A stretch of DNA of 64,000 nt from an uncultured Dehalococcoidia bacterium (GCA_958296445.1 OY282565.1:124001-188000); one strand, 5' to 3'; counted from the first letter of the stretch, positions 8,507-17,985 are shown. The notes: generated from the sequence alone by a model not told the origin. Translations and numbers: made by a program.

Positions 8507-9040
8507 TTATGGCTGTCCGGCGGCTATTGCGGGATTGTTGCTGGCGGCAGGCGGTGGCGCTGGGGTGGGATTCTTTCCCGCGGGGGTGGCGTAGGTTGCG
8601 CGTAGGCGGCGGACGATGGCGCGGGTGTGAGGGTCTATGGCGCGGGTGCGTTGGGGGCGGTTGCAGGGGATGATGCCGAAAGGGGGCGCGGGTTGCGGCC
8701 GGGGGGTTAGTTCGCCGGCGAACAGATGGGTGAATAGGAGGCTGTTGGCGTGGTTGGGGAACAGGGTTACGGCGATGGCCCGGGGTTCGGGGGTGGTTTT
8801 TTGGTCGCGGTGGCGGTTTAGGTAGTGGTGGAGGGACATAAAGGTGTTTAGGGGTAGGACTTCTTTGGCGATTTTCAGGATGAAGGGGTGGGGTTCGGGG
8901 ACGGGTTTGTTGTTGGTTAGGGCGGTGTGCCAGTGGTGGCAGTATTCCTCGGAGATGCGGCGCAGGCGGAGGATGGCTAGGGGGAAGGCGAATTTTCGGC
9001 GTAGGGCGTTGATTTGGTTGCGGATGGATTTTAGGCTCAT
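8507..9040 (-). CDS. Hypothetical protein, basic N-terminal helical domain
   Basis: A 177-residue protein of unknown function. The N-terminal ~110 residues are helical and basic (INALRRKFAFPLAILRLRRI), with several histidines and tryptophans. The C-terminus is proline/alanine-rich and low complexity. A GAGGAG ribosome site lies 8 nt before the ATG at 9040, which supports expression. No domain is recognised and neighbours give no hint. The C-terminal tail may be disordered. Confidence 0.45.
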   Translation of the reverse strand: MSLKSIRNQINALRRKFAFPLAILRLRRISEEYCHHWHTALTNNKPVPEPHPFILKIAKEVLPLNTFMSLHHYLNRHRDQKTTPEPRAIAVTLFPNHANSLLFTHLFAGELTPRPQPAPPFGIIPCNRPQRTRAIDPHTRAIVRRLRATYATPAGKNPTPAPPPAASNNPAIAAGQP

Positions 9041-9803
9041 TGGGGGTCTCCTCGTAGGGGGGTTGGGGATTTTTTTGTTTTCCCTGCCATTTCCCGCCGT
9101 TTCCTGCCGTTTTGGGGTTGGTGCGGGATTTTTTTGATTTTCCTGTCATTTCCCCCCATTTTCTCCCATTTCGTTGTCTGAATCGGGATTTTCGGGATTG
9201 GGGGATTGGCGGGATGGTTCTGGCAGTTTGGGGGTTCGGGGTTTTTGTTTTGCCGGACATTTTCGGGCATTTTTGGACATTTGGGTTGGTGGGCGGGATT
9301 CTTCGCTTTGCTCAGAATGACGGGGGAATCGCTCGGAATGGCGGGCGGGCTGGGATTACGGGCGATGGTGAAGGGTCTGGCGGTTTAGGGTGGGATTCTT
9401 CGCTTTGCTCAGAATGACGGGGGAATCGCTCGGAATGACAGACGGGCCGGGATGACGGGCGATGGTGAAGGCTCTGGCGGTTTTAAGGTGGGATTCTTCG
9501 CTTTGCTCAGAATGACGGGCGGGTTGGAATGACAGGTAGGCCGGGATTACGGGCGGGTTGTTTGGGTTATAGCACGTTATTATGGTAGGGAGTGGTTATC
9601 GGGGTTGGCAAGGGGTAGGTGTCATCAATTGCCGGGGGGTGGGCGCCGGGGGCGTGTTGGGGATGGCCGGGTTTTTGGGTTAGGTGTTCGGGCGTGGTTG
9701 CGGGAGTGAGGGCGCACGGCTGTGCGCCCCTACGGGGTACGGGGGGCGTGGGGACGTTTTGGGTACGCCCGGATGCCGTTGAAGGCGCCGTCCGGGAGGT
9801 GTG
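9041..9803. repeat. Intergenic region with dispersed repeat copies
   Basis: No supportable gene. From 9060 to 9200 lie several degenerate TTTCC(C/T)GCC-type short repeats. At about 9294-9324, 9390-9423 and 9488-9520 lie three copies of the half element ending GCTCAGAATGACGG, part of the MITE-like family seen in full at 62336-62409. At 9710-9737 lies a palindromic GGGCGCAC/GTGCGCCC element followed by CTACGGGG. Confidence 0.7.
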
Positions 9804-10195
9804 GGGATGTTGCCGTTGGTCAGCGCCCCGGCCAGAACGCCGGGGCGCGGGGGGTGTGGGGATGTTGCCGTTGGTCAGCGCCCCGGCCAGAACGCGGGGG
9901 CGCGGGGGCGCGGGGATGTTGCCGTCGGTCGGCCCCCGGCCAGGGCGCGGGGGTATGGGGGTGTGGGGATGTTGCCGTTGGGCAGCGCCCCGGCCAGAAC
10001 GCGGGGGCGCGGGGGCGCGGGGATGTTGCCGTCGGTCGGCCCCCGGCCGGGGCGCGGGGGTATGGGGGTGTGGGGATGTTGCCGTTGGTCAGCGCCCCGG
10101 CCAGAACGCCGGGGCGCGGGGGTATGGGGGGCGGGGATGTTGCCGTTGGTCGGCCCCCGGCCGGGGCGCGGGGGTATGGGGGGCGGGGGTGGTTG
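9804..10195. repeat. Tandem array of seven ~53-bp hairpin units
   Basis: Seven tandem units, each beginning GGGGATGTTGCCGT, start near 9804, 9856, 9913, 9966, 10019, 10072 and 10132. Units alternate between two variants: one carries CGCCCCGGC-CAGAAC-GCCGGGGCG-like self-complementary arms (stem with 6-nt loop), the other a shortened CCCCCGGCC(A/G)GGGCGC version. Each unit could fold as a stable hairpin. It precedes the beta-propeller lipoprotein gene by about 80 bp. Frames read through it give only low-complexity Gly/Arg protein and are not coding. Confidence 0.85.
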
Positions 10196-10274
10196 GGGTG
10201 CTAGGGGGTGGGTTTTCTTGGTTATTGGGTTGGTTTATGATGGGGTGGGTTTTGTTTTTGGGGAGGGCTTTTTG

Positions 10275-11786
10275 GTGTTTGGGTTTTGGGGGTTGCCTTT
10301 TTTGGCGGCTTTGGTTTTGCTGGTTGCGGCTTGCTCGGGTGATGCGGGCGGGACGATTGCTTTTACTCCCCCCCCACGCGCTAATGTTCTGGTTGCTGCG
10401 CCGCCGGTGGGGCTTTGCGCGGAAGGGGATTATTGCGATTTGTTTGATGTGGGCGGCGAGTTGACTGCTGCGGCTTGGCTGGATGATAGCCGAATGTATC
10501 TGGCTGACTTTGAAGGCCGTATACGGTTGTTGAACCTCGAAACTCGTGAAGTTACAACGCTGCTTACCGGGTTGAGCGTGCCTCAGGGTTTGACGGTGTT
10601 GGATGGGCGCCTTTATGTGAGTGATATGGGGAACGTCTGCCGGTTGATCGAGGAAGTATCGGGGGATGAGTACGATAATGGCTGCCTAAGCTATCCTGAT
10701 GGTACGCAGGGGCTTTTTTATAACCGGGTCAACGCGCAAATCCTTTCTTACAGGATTGGTGATTCCGGCGCACTTGATGATGAGCAGATAGCAGTAGACA
10801 GAATCATATCATTTGAGAGAGATCATAGTCCAAACGGGCTGACTAATGATGGCGACTATGTATACGCCAGCATTGGAAATCCGCAATTGCGTGTGGGACC
10901 GCAAGAAGGTATGGAGCTTGCGGAGTATGGACTTCGGACGGAACTGATGGGAACAATAGCCCGCTTTCGGCCGCCAGGCAATGAGGTGGAGGTTTATGCT
11001 ACGGGATTTCGCAATGTTTACGGGATTTCCATAGCGCCGGACGGGACGATTTACGGAGCGGACAATGATGAGAAAAACTGGTTGGTGACGGAGGGCCACC
11101 TGGAAGAACTGAACGCCATCGTGAAAGACGGTTTTTATGGGTTTCCTGTTTGGGGAACTAATGAGGCACCGCCGGAGGCGAATGTTACGGAGCCGGTGGC
11201 GGTGTTGCGAGGCACTGGGTCCACTTTTGCATACGCGAATCAGGATGGGGTTTATGTGGCGTATCTGGCCTTGGGCGGGGATGATAACGGTTTTGTGGTT
11301 GACCGGTTTGATTATGAGAGTTGGACGCCGGAACGGATTTTTAGAGGCAGGGGTTACATTACGGCGATATTGGAACGGGACGGGCTGCTTTATGTGGTGT
11401 CGTTTTTGGGGATAGTCCACGTCATCAATCCGGCGGTCGCTCCGGTTCAGGGCAGCCCGGCGGGGGTGTCCGCGGATTCTCCGGGCTATGATGTGTATAT
11501 TCACGATAACCGTTTGACGTATATTAAAAATCCTTGTAGCCAGGCGGACGCGGACACTTCGTTTTATTTGCACGTAGTTCCGGTCAACCTGGACGATTTG
11601 CCGGAGGATAGAAAGCGGTATGGGTTTGACAACCTTGACTTCCGCGATGGCTGGAAAATGGGCGACAGTTGCCGGGTAATGCGCGAGCTGCCGGAATACG
11701 ATATAAGCGTAATCAAGACCGGGCAGTTTGTGCAGGAAGGGACGGGGTTCCGGCATACTTGGGAAGCGGAACATCGTTTCCGGTGA
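10275..11786 (+). CDS. Beta-propeller lipoprotein (sorbosone/glucose dehydrogenase-like fold)
   Basis: A 503-residue exported lipoprotein. GTG 10275 gives a signal peptide with lipobox LVAAC (Cys20), preceded by a GGGGAGGG ribosome site; readings starting further upstream run into tandem repeats. The body shows six-bladed-propeller-type repeats with phrases typical of the PQQ-dependent sugar dehydrogenase/NHL fold (LSVPQGLTVLDGRLYVSD, ATGFRNVYGISIAPDGTIYGADND). In that family such proteins oxidise sugars or bind ligands outside the membrane, but no PQQ-binding residues can be confirmed here. It is flanked on both sides by unrelated tandem repeat arrays. Confidence 0.75.
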   Translation: MFGFWGLPFLAALVLLVAACSGDAGGTIAFTPPPRANVLVAAPPVGLCAEGDYCDLFDVGGELTAAAWLDDSRMYLADFEGRIRLLNLETREVTTLLTGLSVPQGLTVLDGRLYVSDMGNVCRLIEEVSGDEYDNGCLSYPDGTQGLFYNRVNAQILSYRIGDSGALDDEQIAVDRIISFERDHSPNGLTNDGDYVYASIGNPQLRVGPQEGMELAEYGLRTELMGTIARFRPPGNEVEVYATGFRNVYGISIAPDGTIYGADNDEKNWLVTEGHLEELNAIVKDGFYGFPVWGTNEAPPEANVTEPVAVLRGTGSTFAYANQDGVYVAYLALGGDDNGFVVDRFDYESWTPERIFRGRGYITAILERDGLLYVVSFLGIVHVINPAVAPVQGSPAGVSADSPGYDVYIHDNRLTYIKNPCSQADADTSFYLHVVPVNLDDLPEDRKRYGFDNLDFRDGWKMGDSCRVMRELPEYDISVIKTGQFVQEGTGFRHTWEAEHRFR

Positions 11787-11814
11787 TGGCGGGGGGACGT
11801 GGTAGGCGGGGAGG

Positions 11815-12265
11815 GGTGGCGGCTGGGTGCCCCTACGGGGGTGTTGGGGGTGGTGGGGTTAGCTTTGCATTGGTGTTCAAGCGGTGGTTGCGGGGGCGGG
11901 CGCACGGCAGTGCGCCCCTACGGGGTGCGGGGGTTGGTGGGGTTCCCTTTGCATTGGTGTTCAGCGGTGGTTGCGGGGGCGGGCGCACGGCAGTGCGCCC
12001 CTACGGGGTACGGGGGGGGTGGCGGGGTTCCCTTGCATTGGTGTTCAGCGGTGGTTGCGGGAGGGGACGGGCGCACGGCAGTGCGCCCCTACGGGGTATG
12101 GGGGTTGGTGGGGTTCCCTTTGCATTGGTGTTCAGCGGTGGTTGCGGGGGCGGGCGCACGGCAGTGCGCCCCTACGGGGTGCGGGGGTTGGTGGGGTTCC
12201 CTTTGCATTGGTGTTCAGCGGTGGTTGCGGGGGCGGGCGCACGGCTGGGTGCCCCTACGGGGTGC
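11815..12265. repeat. Tandem array of ~83-bp units built on the GGGCGCAC palindrome
   Basis: About five units with a period of 83-88 bp. Each holds the palindrome GGGCGCAC-GGCA-GTGCGCCC plus CTACGGGG, at 11898, 11981, 12069, 12152 and 12235 (the last with a damaged right arm), joined by a linker ending TTTGCATTGGTGTTCAGCGG. A partial unit opens the array near 11826. This is local amplification of the same palindrome that is dispersed through the window. No coding region is supported. Confidence 0.85.
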
Positions 12266-12396
12266 GGGATATGGGGGTGGGTGGGGTGATGGCGGGGTGG
12301 TGTTGAGGCGGTTTGCCTTAGCTTTTTGGGGATGGAAAATGGTTGGGGGGTGGTGTAGAATTGGGGGTAGTTTGCGCGGGGGTTGGGGTTTTTTCG

Positions 12397-14193
12397 ATGA
12401 CGCTTTTGCTGTTTTTGGTGTTTGCTTTGTTTGCCATTTTTGGGGGGTTGTTTTTGCCGGGGGGCGGGGGGGATGAGATGACGACGGGGTCGGCGAGGGT
12501 GGGGGATTTGGGGGTGGGGAAGTATGTGGAGCGGGGGAATTATGGGGTGGGTTCGATGGCGCTGTATTTTCATGACCCGGGGCGGGCTTTTGACGGGTGG
12601 AACGCTAGTCATGCGTCGGATGGGTATAAGGATACGCTGAAGGCGATCAATGATGCGGGGGAGAGGCAGATTGTGGCGGCGCATATATGGTATCCGGCTC
12701 GCCGGGATGCCGGGGAGCGGGCGGCTACGATTGGGGATTTTGGGGAAAGCTCCAGCGCGGTTTTCCGGGATGCCTTTCAGGGGAATGCGAGCTTTTTCTT
12801 GCGCAGCATAGTCAGCGAGGACGGGGAGGGGGCGATGGATATTTTCGGTTCCGACCCGCAGACTGTCCGGGCGCTGGCCGCCGAGGTTAGCGGGCTGGTG
12901 GTTAATTCGCTGTATGAGCCGCCGATAGCGCAGGGGCGTTTTCCGGTTATCGTGGCGGCGCACGGGTTGGGGGGGAACTCGTTTATGTGGACGCTGATGG
13001 GGGAGTTTTTTGCCAGCAATGGGTATGTGGTGGTGGCGCCGAGCTTTATATCGGACAGCGAGGCGCCGGGGGTGCTGGACAGCCCCGATTCCAAGTATGC
13101 CCAAGCGGCGGGGGGCGACGGGGTTGACGCGGCCTATCGCACGATTATGGGCGAGTCCAAGGTGATTCCGGGGTTCTATAAGTATTTCTTTGGCTTCGAG
13201 GGGCCGTTCGGGTTTGAGGGGCCGCAGGGGCAGGTTGAGCTGGAGGCGGTTCCGGGGGGCGGCGCGAAAGTCGGGGCGATGATGGGCGAGCTTTTTACGC
13301 AACGGGTGGGGGACGTTTCGACTATTATTGACGGGCTGGAAAGCCTGAACCGGGGGGAGGCGGCCTGCGCTGCGGAATATTCGGAGCGGGGGCAGCCGGT
13401 TCACGGGGCGGAGGTGTGTGGGCGGTTCGCGGGTTCTTTGGATTTGGACAGCATCGGGATTATGGGGCACTCGCTGGGTTCGATGACGGCGCAGTTCGCG
13501 GTGGCGAAGGATGACCGGGTGGCGGCGGCGGTGGGCTATAACAACGGGCCGCCGCGCTATTGGGAGCCGGAGGGCATTTTTGGGGACGGGTTGGCCGATG
13601 ACGGGCAGCCGGCGGGGAATCCTAATCCGGTGATGCAGATTCACGGTTCGGAGGACGCTTTTGTGCAGGGGGTGTTCCGGGGCATTATGTGGAATACTCT
13701 TAGCGCGGCGGGGGGCGACCCGGAAGATATTTGGACTTTGGCGCCGGAAAGGGCGGTTCCTACCGACGAGAATCCGCAGCCTATTGCCCGCAACGCCTAT
13801 ACTCGGGCGACGGGGGACAAGGTGATTATATCGGTCAAGGACGTGGATCACGGCGTTTTGGTGGACGATTTCTTTGCTATGGTGAGCGAAGACAATCCTA
13901 TAATGGTGGGCGGCAAGGCGTACTGGAACGTTGCGGGGCAGGCGCCGCGGAAAGCGGTGGGGGATGACGTTCTTGACCCGGGGTTCCAGGGGGAGCCGTA
14001 CACGGTGCTTAACTGGGGCGAAGTGGATGGGGAGAACGTGTATCTGCCTACGTTCATCCGCAACTACTATACGCTCAACTGGTTCGACTACTATCTGAAG
14101 GGCGACCGGGAGGCTGTGCGTTTCTTGGAAGATCCGATTGAGGAGATGGGGATTTTGGACATTCGCGGTTCGGGGAACTTCGCGGCCCCGTGA
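12397..14193 (+). CDS. Exported alpha/beta hydrolase, PAF-acetylhydrolase/dienelactone-hydrolase-like
   Basis: A 598-residue protein with an N-terminal hydrophobic export segment (MTLLLFLVFALFAIFGGLFL) but no lipobox. The oxyanion region FPVIVAAHGLGGNS and nucleophile elbow GIMGHSLGSMTA show an alpha/beta hydrolase fold; Ser of GHSLG is the nucleophile. Later segments (VMQIHGSEDAFV and VKDVDHGVLVDDF) should supply the acid and the histidine. It is larger than most dienelactone hydrolases owing to insertions around residues 230-290. Likely an extracytoplasmic esterase or lipase of unknown substrate. ATG 12397 was chosen because it starts the hydrophobic segment. Confidence 0.8.
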   Translation: MTLLLFLVFALFAIFGGLFLPGGGGDEMTTGSARVGDLGVGKYVERGNYGVGSMALYFHDPGRAFDGWNASHASDGYKDTLKAINDAGERQIVAAHIWYPARRDAGERAATIGDFGESSSAVFRDAFQGNASFFLRSIVSEDGEGAMDIFGSDPQTVRALAAEVSGLVVNSLYEPPIAQGRFPVIVAAHGLGGNSFMWTLMGEFFASNGYVVVAPSFISDSEAPGVLDSPDSKYAQAAGGDGVDAAYRTIMGESKVIPGFYKYFFGFEGPFGFEGPQGQVELEAVPGGGAKVGAMMGELFTQRVGDVSTIIDGLESLNRGEAACAAEYSERGQPVHGAEVCGRFAGSLDLDSIGIMGHSLGSMTAQFAVAKDDRVAAAVGYNNGPPRYWEPEGIFGDGLADDGQPAGNPNPVMQIHGSEDAFVQGVFRGIMWNTLSAAGGDPEDIWTLAPERAVPTDENPQPIARNAYTRATGDKVIISVKDVDHGVLVDDFFAMVSEDNPIMVGGKAYWNVAGQAPRKAVGDDVLDPGFQGEPYTVLNWGEVDGENVYLPTFIRNYYTLNWFDYYLKGDREAVRFLEDPIEEMGILDIRGSGNFAAP

Positions 14194-14225
14194 TCTATGT
14201 ACAGTAGGCGGGACGGCAGGCGGTT

Positions 14226-14708
14226 TTGACCGACAGGTTTTGCGGTTCCTGCGCTGCGGTTTTGGAACGGCGGGAGGTTTTCGGGGTGGAGCGGCCGGTC
14301 TGTCCGCAGTGCGGGCGGGTGGTGTACCACGACCCGAAGGTCGCCGCCGTTTGCGTTGTGGCGCGGGGGGGCGAAGTGCTGATGATCCGGCGCGGGACGG
14401 ATACGGGCTATGGGCTGTGGAGTCTGCCGGGGGGGTTCGTTGACCGGGGTGAGGTGGTGGAGTCGGCGGCGGCCCGGGAGGCGTGGGAGGAGACGGGGCT
14501 GGAGGTGGCGGTTGAGGGGCTGATCGGGCTGTTTTCGCTGTCGGGCGATCCGGTGATTGTGGCGGCGTTTGCGGCGCGGGAAATTGGCGGGGGGCTGGCT
14601 CCGGGGCCGGAAGCGTTGGAGGCGGGGTTTTTTTCGTTGGACGGGCTGCCGGAGCTGGCGTTCAGTAGGGACAGGGAGATTCTGGCGCGGTGGCGGTCGG
14701 CGCGGTAA
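14226..14708 (+). CDS. Nudix hydrolase with N-terminal zinc ribbon
   Basis: A 160-residue protein starting at TTG 14226 (MTDRFCGSC). The N-terminus is a CxxC...CxxC zinc ribbon (FCGSC and VCPQCG), followed by a Nudix domain with the full Nudix box from GGFVDRGE to REAWEETGL. Zinc-ribbon Nudix proteins (NudC-like architecture or ADP-ribose/NAD pyrophosphatases) hydrolyse nucleoside diphosphate derivatives; this one is shorter than NudC and its substrate is unknown. comF follows after 24 bp, so the two may be cotranscribed. Confidence 0.85.
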   Translation: MTDRFCGSCAAVLERREVFGVERPVCPQCGRVVYHDPKVAAVCVVARGGEVLMIRRGTDTGYGLWSLPGGFVDRGEVVESAAAREAWEETGLEVAVEGLIGLFSLSGDPVIVAAFAAREIGGGLAPGPEALEAGFFSLDGLPELAFSRDREILARWRSAR

Positions 14709-14732
14709 AGACAGGGTGGGGGCGTAAGCGGG

Positions 14733-15419
14733 TTGCTGTTCAGGCTGGCGCGTCCGTTGATTGATTTGGTGTTTCCGGTGGCCTGCGCGGGGTGCGGGCG
14801 GGAGGGGGGCGTTGTCTGCGGGCAGTGCGCTGAGGGGCTGGAGCGGCTGGCGGCGCCGTACTGCCGCGTCTGCGCGGCGCCGGGGGTGAGCGGGCTGTGC
14901 CAGTGGTGCCGCCGGTTTCCGCGGGGGTTTGATTCGCTGCGCTCGCCTTTCCGGTTTGAGGGGGCGGTTCGGGATTCGGTGCACCGGCTGAAGTATAAGG
15001 GGGAGCGGGCGGCGGCCGGGCCGCTGGCCGGGCTGATGGTGGGGTATCTGCGGCGCAATGGCGTGGCGGTGGATGCGGTGGTTCCGGCGCCGTTGCATCC
15101 GTTGCGGATGCGCGGGCGGGGGTATAATCAGTCGGCGTTGCTGGCTTGGGGAATCGGGAAGGGTCTGGGTCTGCCGGTGCGGGAGGATTTGCTGGTTCGT
15201 ATCAGGAATCCGCGTCCGCAGGTGGAAACTCGCACGCAGCAGGAACGGCGGGATAATGTTGCGGGGAATTTTGTTTGTGCAGGCGGCGCGGGTGGGCTGG
15301 CTGTTTTGCTGGTTGATGATGTGGCTACTACGGGCAGCACTTTGTCGGAGTGCGGGTTGGCGTTGAAGGGGGCGGGGGCGTTGGGGGTTTATGCGCTTAC
15401 TTTGGCGCGGGAGGGGTGA
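14733..15419 (+). CDS. comF: ComF-family phosphoribosyltransferase-like protein
   Basis: A 228-residue ComF-like protein. Four CxxC pairs in the N-terminal third (CAGC, CGQC, CRVC, CQWC) form the zinc-binding region. The C-terminal PRTase domain carries the 13-residue phosphate loop as VLLVDDVATTGSTL. The RGYNQSALLA segment is a ComF hallmark. In competent bacteria ComF acts during DNA uptake; elsewhere its role is uncertain. No competence genes are near. TTG 14733 is the start because an upstream in-frame stop excludes earlier ones. Fold assignment is firm, cellular role is not. Confidence 0.88.
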   Translation: MLFRLARPLIDLVFPVACAGCGREGGVVCGQCAEGLERLAAPYCRVCAAPGVSGLCQWCRRFPRGFDSLRSPFRFEGAVRDSVHRLKYKGERAAAGPLAGLMVGYLRRNGVAVDAVVPAPLHPLRMRGRGYNQSALLAWGIGKGLGLPVREDLLVRIRNPRPQVETRTQQERRDNVAGNFVCAGGAGGLAVLLVDDVATTGSTLSECGLALKGAGALGVYALTLAREG

Positions 15420-15436
15420 TTTGGGGTTTCGGGTTT

Positions 15437-15540
15437 TTTTAACGCAGAGGGCGCAGAGGTTGGCGCAGAGGGCGCAGAGATTTGGTTAGGTTATTTTCTG
15501 CGTTTCCTCGCGTATTTAGGGGCGTACTGTGGGGTTGAAA
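15437..15540. repeat. GCAGAGGGCGCAGAG-type dispersed repeat
   Basis: Short direct units of AACGCAGAGGGCGCAGAG followed by a CTGCGTTTCCTCGCG-like partner. Related copies occur at 34001-34105 and 48975-49010, with a fragment at 16660-16700. These sit in intergenic spacers only. Confidence 0.7.
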
Positions 15541-15618
15541 GTGATTTTTAATTGACAATGGGGGGGTTGTCTGCTGAAATTGGGATATTCGGGACTGGAC
15601 GGAATGGAGGAGATTGTT

Positions 15619-16602
15619 ATGGCAGGCAGGACTTTGATTTATGTGGGGGCGGAGGCCGACGGGCTGTATCGGAAGGAGGCGGGGGATTCGCGGTGGGAGA
15701 AGCTGGCTAAGGGTATGCCGCCTTCGCCGCAGGTGCGGGCGATTGTGGTGCATCCGAATGACGCCAGCACTGTCTTTGTCGGGACGCAGCGGGGCGTGTA
15801 CCGCTCGCAGGACGGCGGGGACAGCTTCGAGCGGATGAATATGACTGAGGGGCGGATTGTGTGGGCGATTAAGTTTCATCCGCATGACCCCAACATTATG
15901 TTCTTGGGAACCGAGGGCTCCGAGGTGTTCAAGAGCACCGACGGGGGGGAGAACTGGGCGTATCTGTCCACAATCGCTAATCCCGACTCGGTGCAGATGG
16001 CTTTCGCCACGCGCATTTTGGGCATCGGGATTGAGAGCGGCGACACCGACCAGATGTATGCGGCGCTGGAGGTGGGGGGCGCGGCCCATAGCTCCGACGG
16101 GGGCAAGACTTGGAGCATTGTCAACAGCGTGTTCGACGGCGACGTTGACTTGATGGATCTGCACGGCGTTACCGTGGGGGCCAACGAGTCGGTGTTTATT
16201 TCCAACCGCACCGGGGTGTGGCGCACCCGTGACCGGGGGCAGAGCTGGGAGGACTTGCAGTTCGAGAATTTTTCGGACATCCGGTATTCCCGGGGCGTTG
16301 AGGTTGCGCCCGACAATCCCAGCACGCTGTACGCCTGCGTGGGGCTGAACTTTGGCAGCGAGCAGGGCGGGGTGATGCGCTCGACGGACGCCGGGGACAC
16401 TTGGGGTCGGTTCGACCAGGGCATCGAGGCTCTTAGCACTACCTTTGGCATTGCGGTCAATGACCGGGCGCCGGAGCAGGTGTATTTCTGCACCCGCAAG
16501 GGGCAGGTGTTCGGGACGCATGACGGCGGGGCGACCTGGGAGGGCCACGATTTGCCGGAGATGGCCGCCAATGTCAAGGCGATCGCCTGCACTTCGGCCT
16601 AA
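15619..16602 (+). CDS. Asp-box (BNR) beta-propeller protein
   Basis: A 327-residue protein made of sialidase-type Asp boxes: SQDGGDSF, STDGGENW, SSDGGKTW, TRDRGQSW, STDAGDTW and THDGGATW, evenly spaced as in a six- or seven-bladed propeller. No signal peptide is visible and no sialidase catalytic arginine triad can be argued, so it resembles the bacterial "exo-alpha-sialidase/glycosyl hydrolase" repeat proteins of unknown binding role. GGAGGAG lies 6 nt before ATG 15619, which decides the start over 15580. Confidence 0.78.
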   Translation: MAGRTLIYVGAEADGLYRKEAGDSRWEKLAKGMPPSPQVRAIVVHPNDASTVFVGTQRGVYRSQDGGDSFERMNMTEGRIVWAIKFHPHDPNIMFLGTEGSEVFKSTDGGENWAYLSTIANPDSVQMAFATRILGIGIESGDTDQMYAALEVGGAAHSSDGGKTWSIVNSVFDGDVDLMDLHGVTVGANESVFISNRTGVWRTRDRGQSWEDLQFENFSDIRYSRGVEVAPDNPSTLYACVGLNFGSEQGGVMRSTDAGDTWGRFDQGIEALSTTFGIAVNDRAPEQVYFCTRKGQVFGTHDGGATWEGHDLPEMAANVKAIACTSA

Positions 16603-16718
16603 GTCCGGTTGGGGCTCGGGTTGGTCTTTTTTCCGGCGCGACGGGCGCGGATAGTAGTGGATTCTCTGCGCCCGTTGCGCGTTCTTGGCGTATTTTGCAT
16701 TGAAAAGTATGGGTTGGA

Positions 16719-17834
16719 ATGATACGACGAATTGTTGTGGCAGCCGTGTTTTTGCTGGTGGCGTTGCCGGTGTTTGCCGGGTGCGTGTATGTCTTTCAGG
16801 ACGGGATGGTTTCCGAAATGGAGGGGGATTACTTTTCTAAGGGGATGACTACGGACAGCCTTGACGAGCATGGGGCGGGGGACGGGGGGCGTTTGGCGGA
16901 GGTCAAGGAGCGAGGGAGCGTGATTTGCGCTTCGGATACTAATAATCCCGGATTCGGGTTTATTGGAGAGGACGGGATTGCGGCGGGTTTCGATATAGAC
17001 CTTTGCAAAGCGGTGGCCGCGGCCATATTCGGCGACGCCAACGCCGTTGAGGTGCGTAACATTCTTTGGGGCGAGCGGGAACGGCTGTTGCAGAAGGGGC
17101 TGGTTGACATTGTAAGCTACAACACAACCTGGACTACCGGGCGGGATGCGGGGTGGGGCAATTTCGCGCACGTGATGTTCTATACCGGCCAGGGGTTTAT
17201 GGTGCGGGAGGACAGCGGCTTTGACAGCGTTGATGACTTGGGCGGGGCGACGGTCTGCGTGACTACCAACACTACTACCGAGTTGAATCTGGCGGATTAT
17301 TTCCGGCAAAACGGTATGGAGCTGGAAACGGTTAAGTCGGAGTCGCGCTCGGATGTATTTCAGAAATACGCGGCGGGGGACTGCGATGCAATGACTGCCG
17401 ACGCATCCGGGCTGGCCGCGGAGGTCAGCAAACTGGACAACTCCGACGAACACAAGATACTGCCGGAGATTATTTCCAAGGAGCCGCTGGCGCCCATCGT
17501 GCCGCCTGATGATGATCAGTGGTTCGACATTGTAAAGACGGTTATGTATGTGCTGATCAATGCCGAGGAGCTGGGCGTTACGCAGTCTAACGTGGCGGCG
17601 ATGCAGTCCAGCAGCGACAACTTGGCGGTGCGGCGTATGCTGGGGGCGGAGGATTTCGGGCAGTCGGATATGGGGCTGGACGCCGACTTTGCGGTGGATG
17701 TAATCAAGGGCGTGGGCAACTATGGCGAGATATACAATCGCTATCTGGGGCCGGATGCGGAGATTACGCTGGAGCGGGGGATGAACAATCTTTGGAACAA
17801 CGGCGGGCTGATTTACGCTCCGCCTATCCGGTAG
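16719..17834 (+). CDS. Amino-acid ABC transporter substrate-binding lipoprotein
   Basis: A 371-residue family 3 periplasmic binding protein of the general L-amino-acid type (AapJ/BztA-like). The N-terminus has a signal peptide with lipobox VFAGC (Cys22). The mature part shows the family's first lobe start (RGSVICASDTNNPGFGF), the signature GFDIDLCKAVAAAIFGD and the hinge region DIVSYNTTWTTGRD. It should capture polar amino acids outside the membrane. Permease and ATPase genes, usually adjacent, are absent here, so it is an orphan binding protein within this window. Confidence 0.87.
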   Translation: MIRRIVVAAVFLLVALPVFAGCVYVFQDGMVSEMEGDYFSKGMTTDSLDEHGAGDGGRLAEVKERGSVICASDTNNPGFGFIGEDGIAAGFDIDLCKAVAAAIFGDANAVEVRNILWGERERLLQKGLVDIVSYNTTWTTGRDAGWGNFAHVMFYTGQGFMVREDSGFDSVDDLGGATVCVTTNTTTELNLADYFRQNGMELETVKSESRSDVFQKYAAGDCDAMTADASGLAAEVSKLDNSDEHKILPEIISKEPLAPIVPPDDDQWFDIVKTVMYVLINAEELGVTQSNVAAMQSSSDNLAVRRMLGAEDFGQSDMGLDADFAVDVIKGVGNYGEIYNRYLGPDAEITLERGMNNLWNNGGLIYAPPIR

Positions 17835-17884
17835 GCGTGGGGTTTGGGTTGTAGGGGGGGAATTGCGGGGCTTCCTTATGTTGC

Positions 17885-17985
17885 ACTAGGCGAAGGGAAG
17901 GGGTCTCAGTGCGCAGAGTGAGATTCTTCGCTTTGCTCAGAATGACAATAGGGGTTGCTCAGAATGACAATAGGGGTTGCTCGGT
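17885..17985. repeat. MITE-like repeat copy with amplified right end
   Basis: A degenerate copy of the GTCTCA...GCTCAGAATGACA family. Its right-end motif GCTCAGAATGACAATAGGGG is repeated twice in a row (about 17936-17956 and 17957-17976), plus a third truncated version. No gene lies in the spacer. Confidence 0.6.

Noticed and set aside
8226..9260. 344-residue leftward frame rich in Pro and Thr
   Set aside because: It runs through the poly-G tract and repeats and overlaps the better-supported 8507-9040 gene in another frame.
9619..10464. Gly/Arg-rich rightward frames over the tandem repeats
   Set aside because: The protein is only the translation of 53-bp hairpin units; the lipoprotein signal peptide starts at 10275.
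11815..12265. Tandem 83-bp repeats as a CRISPR array
   Set aside because: The units are repeated in full without unique spacers; the linkers are the same sequence, so it is a satellite-like amplification.
16719..17834. Complete amino-acid ABC transporter operon
   Set aside because: Only the binding protein is present; no permease or ATPase gene lies on either side.
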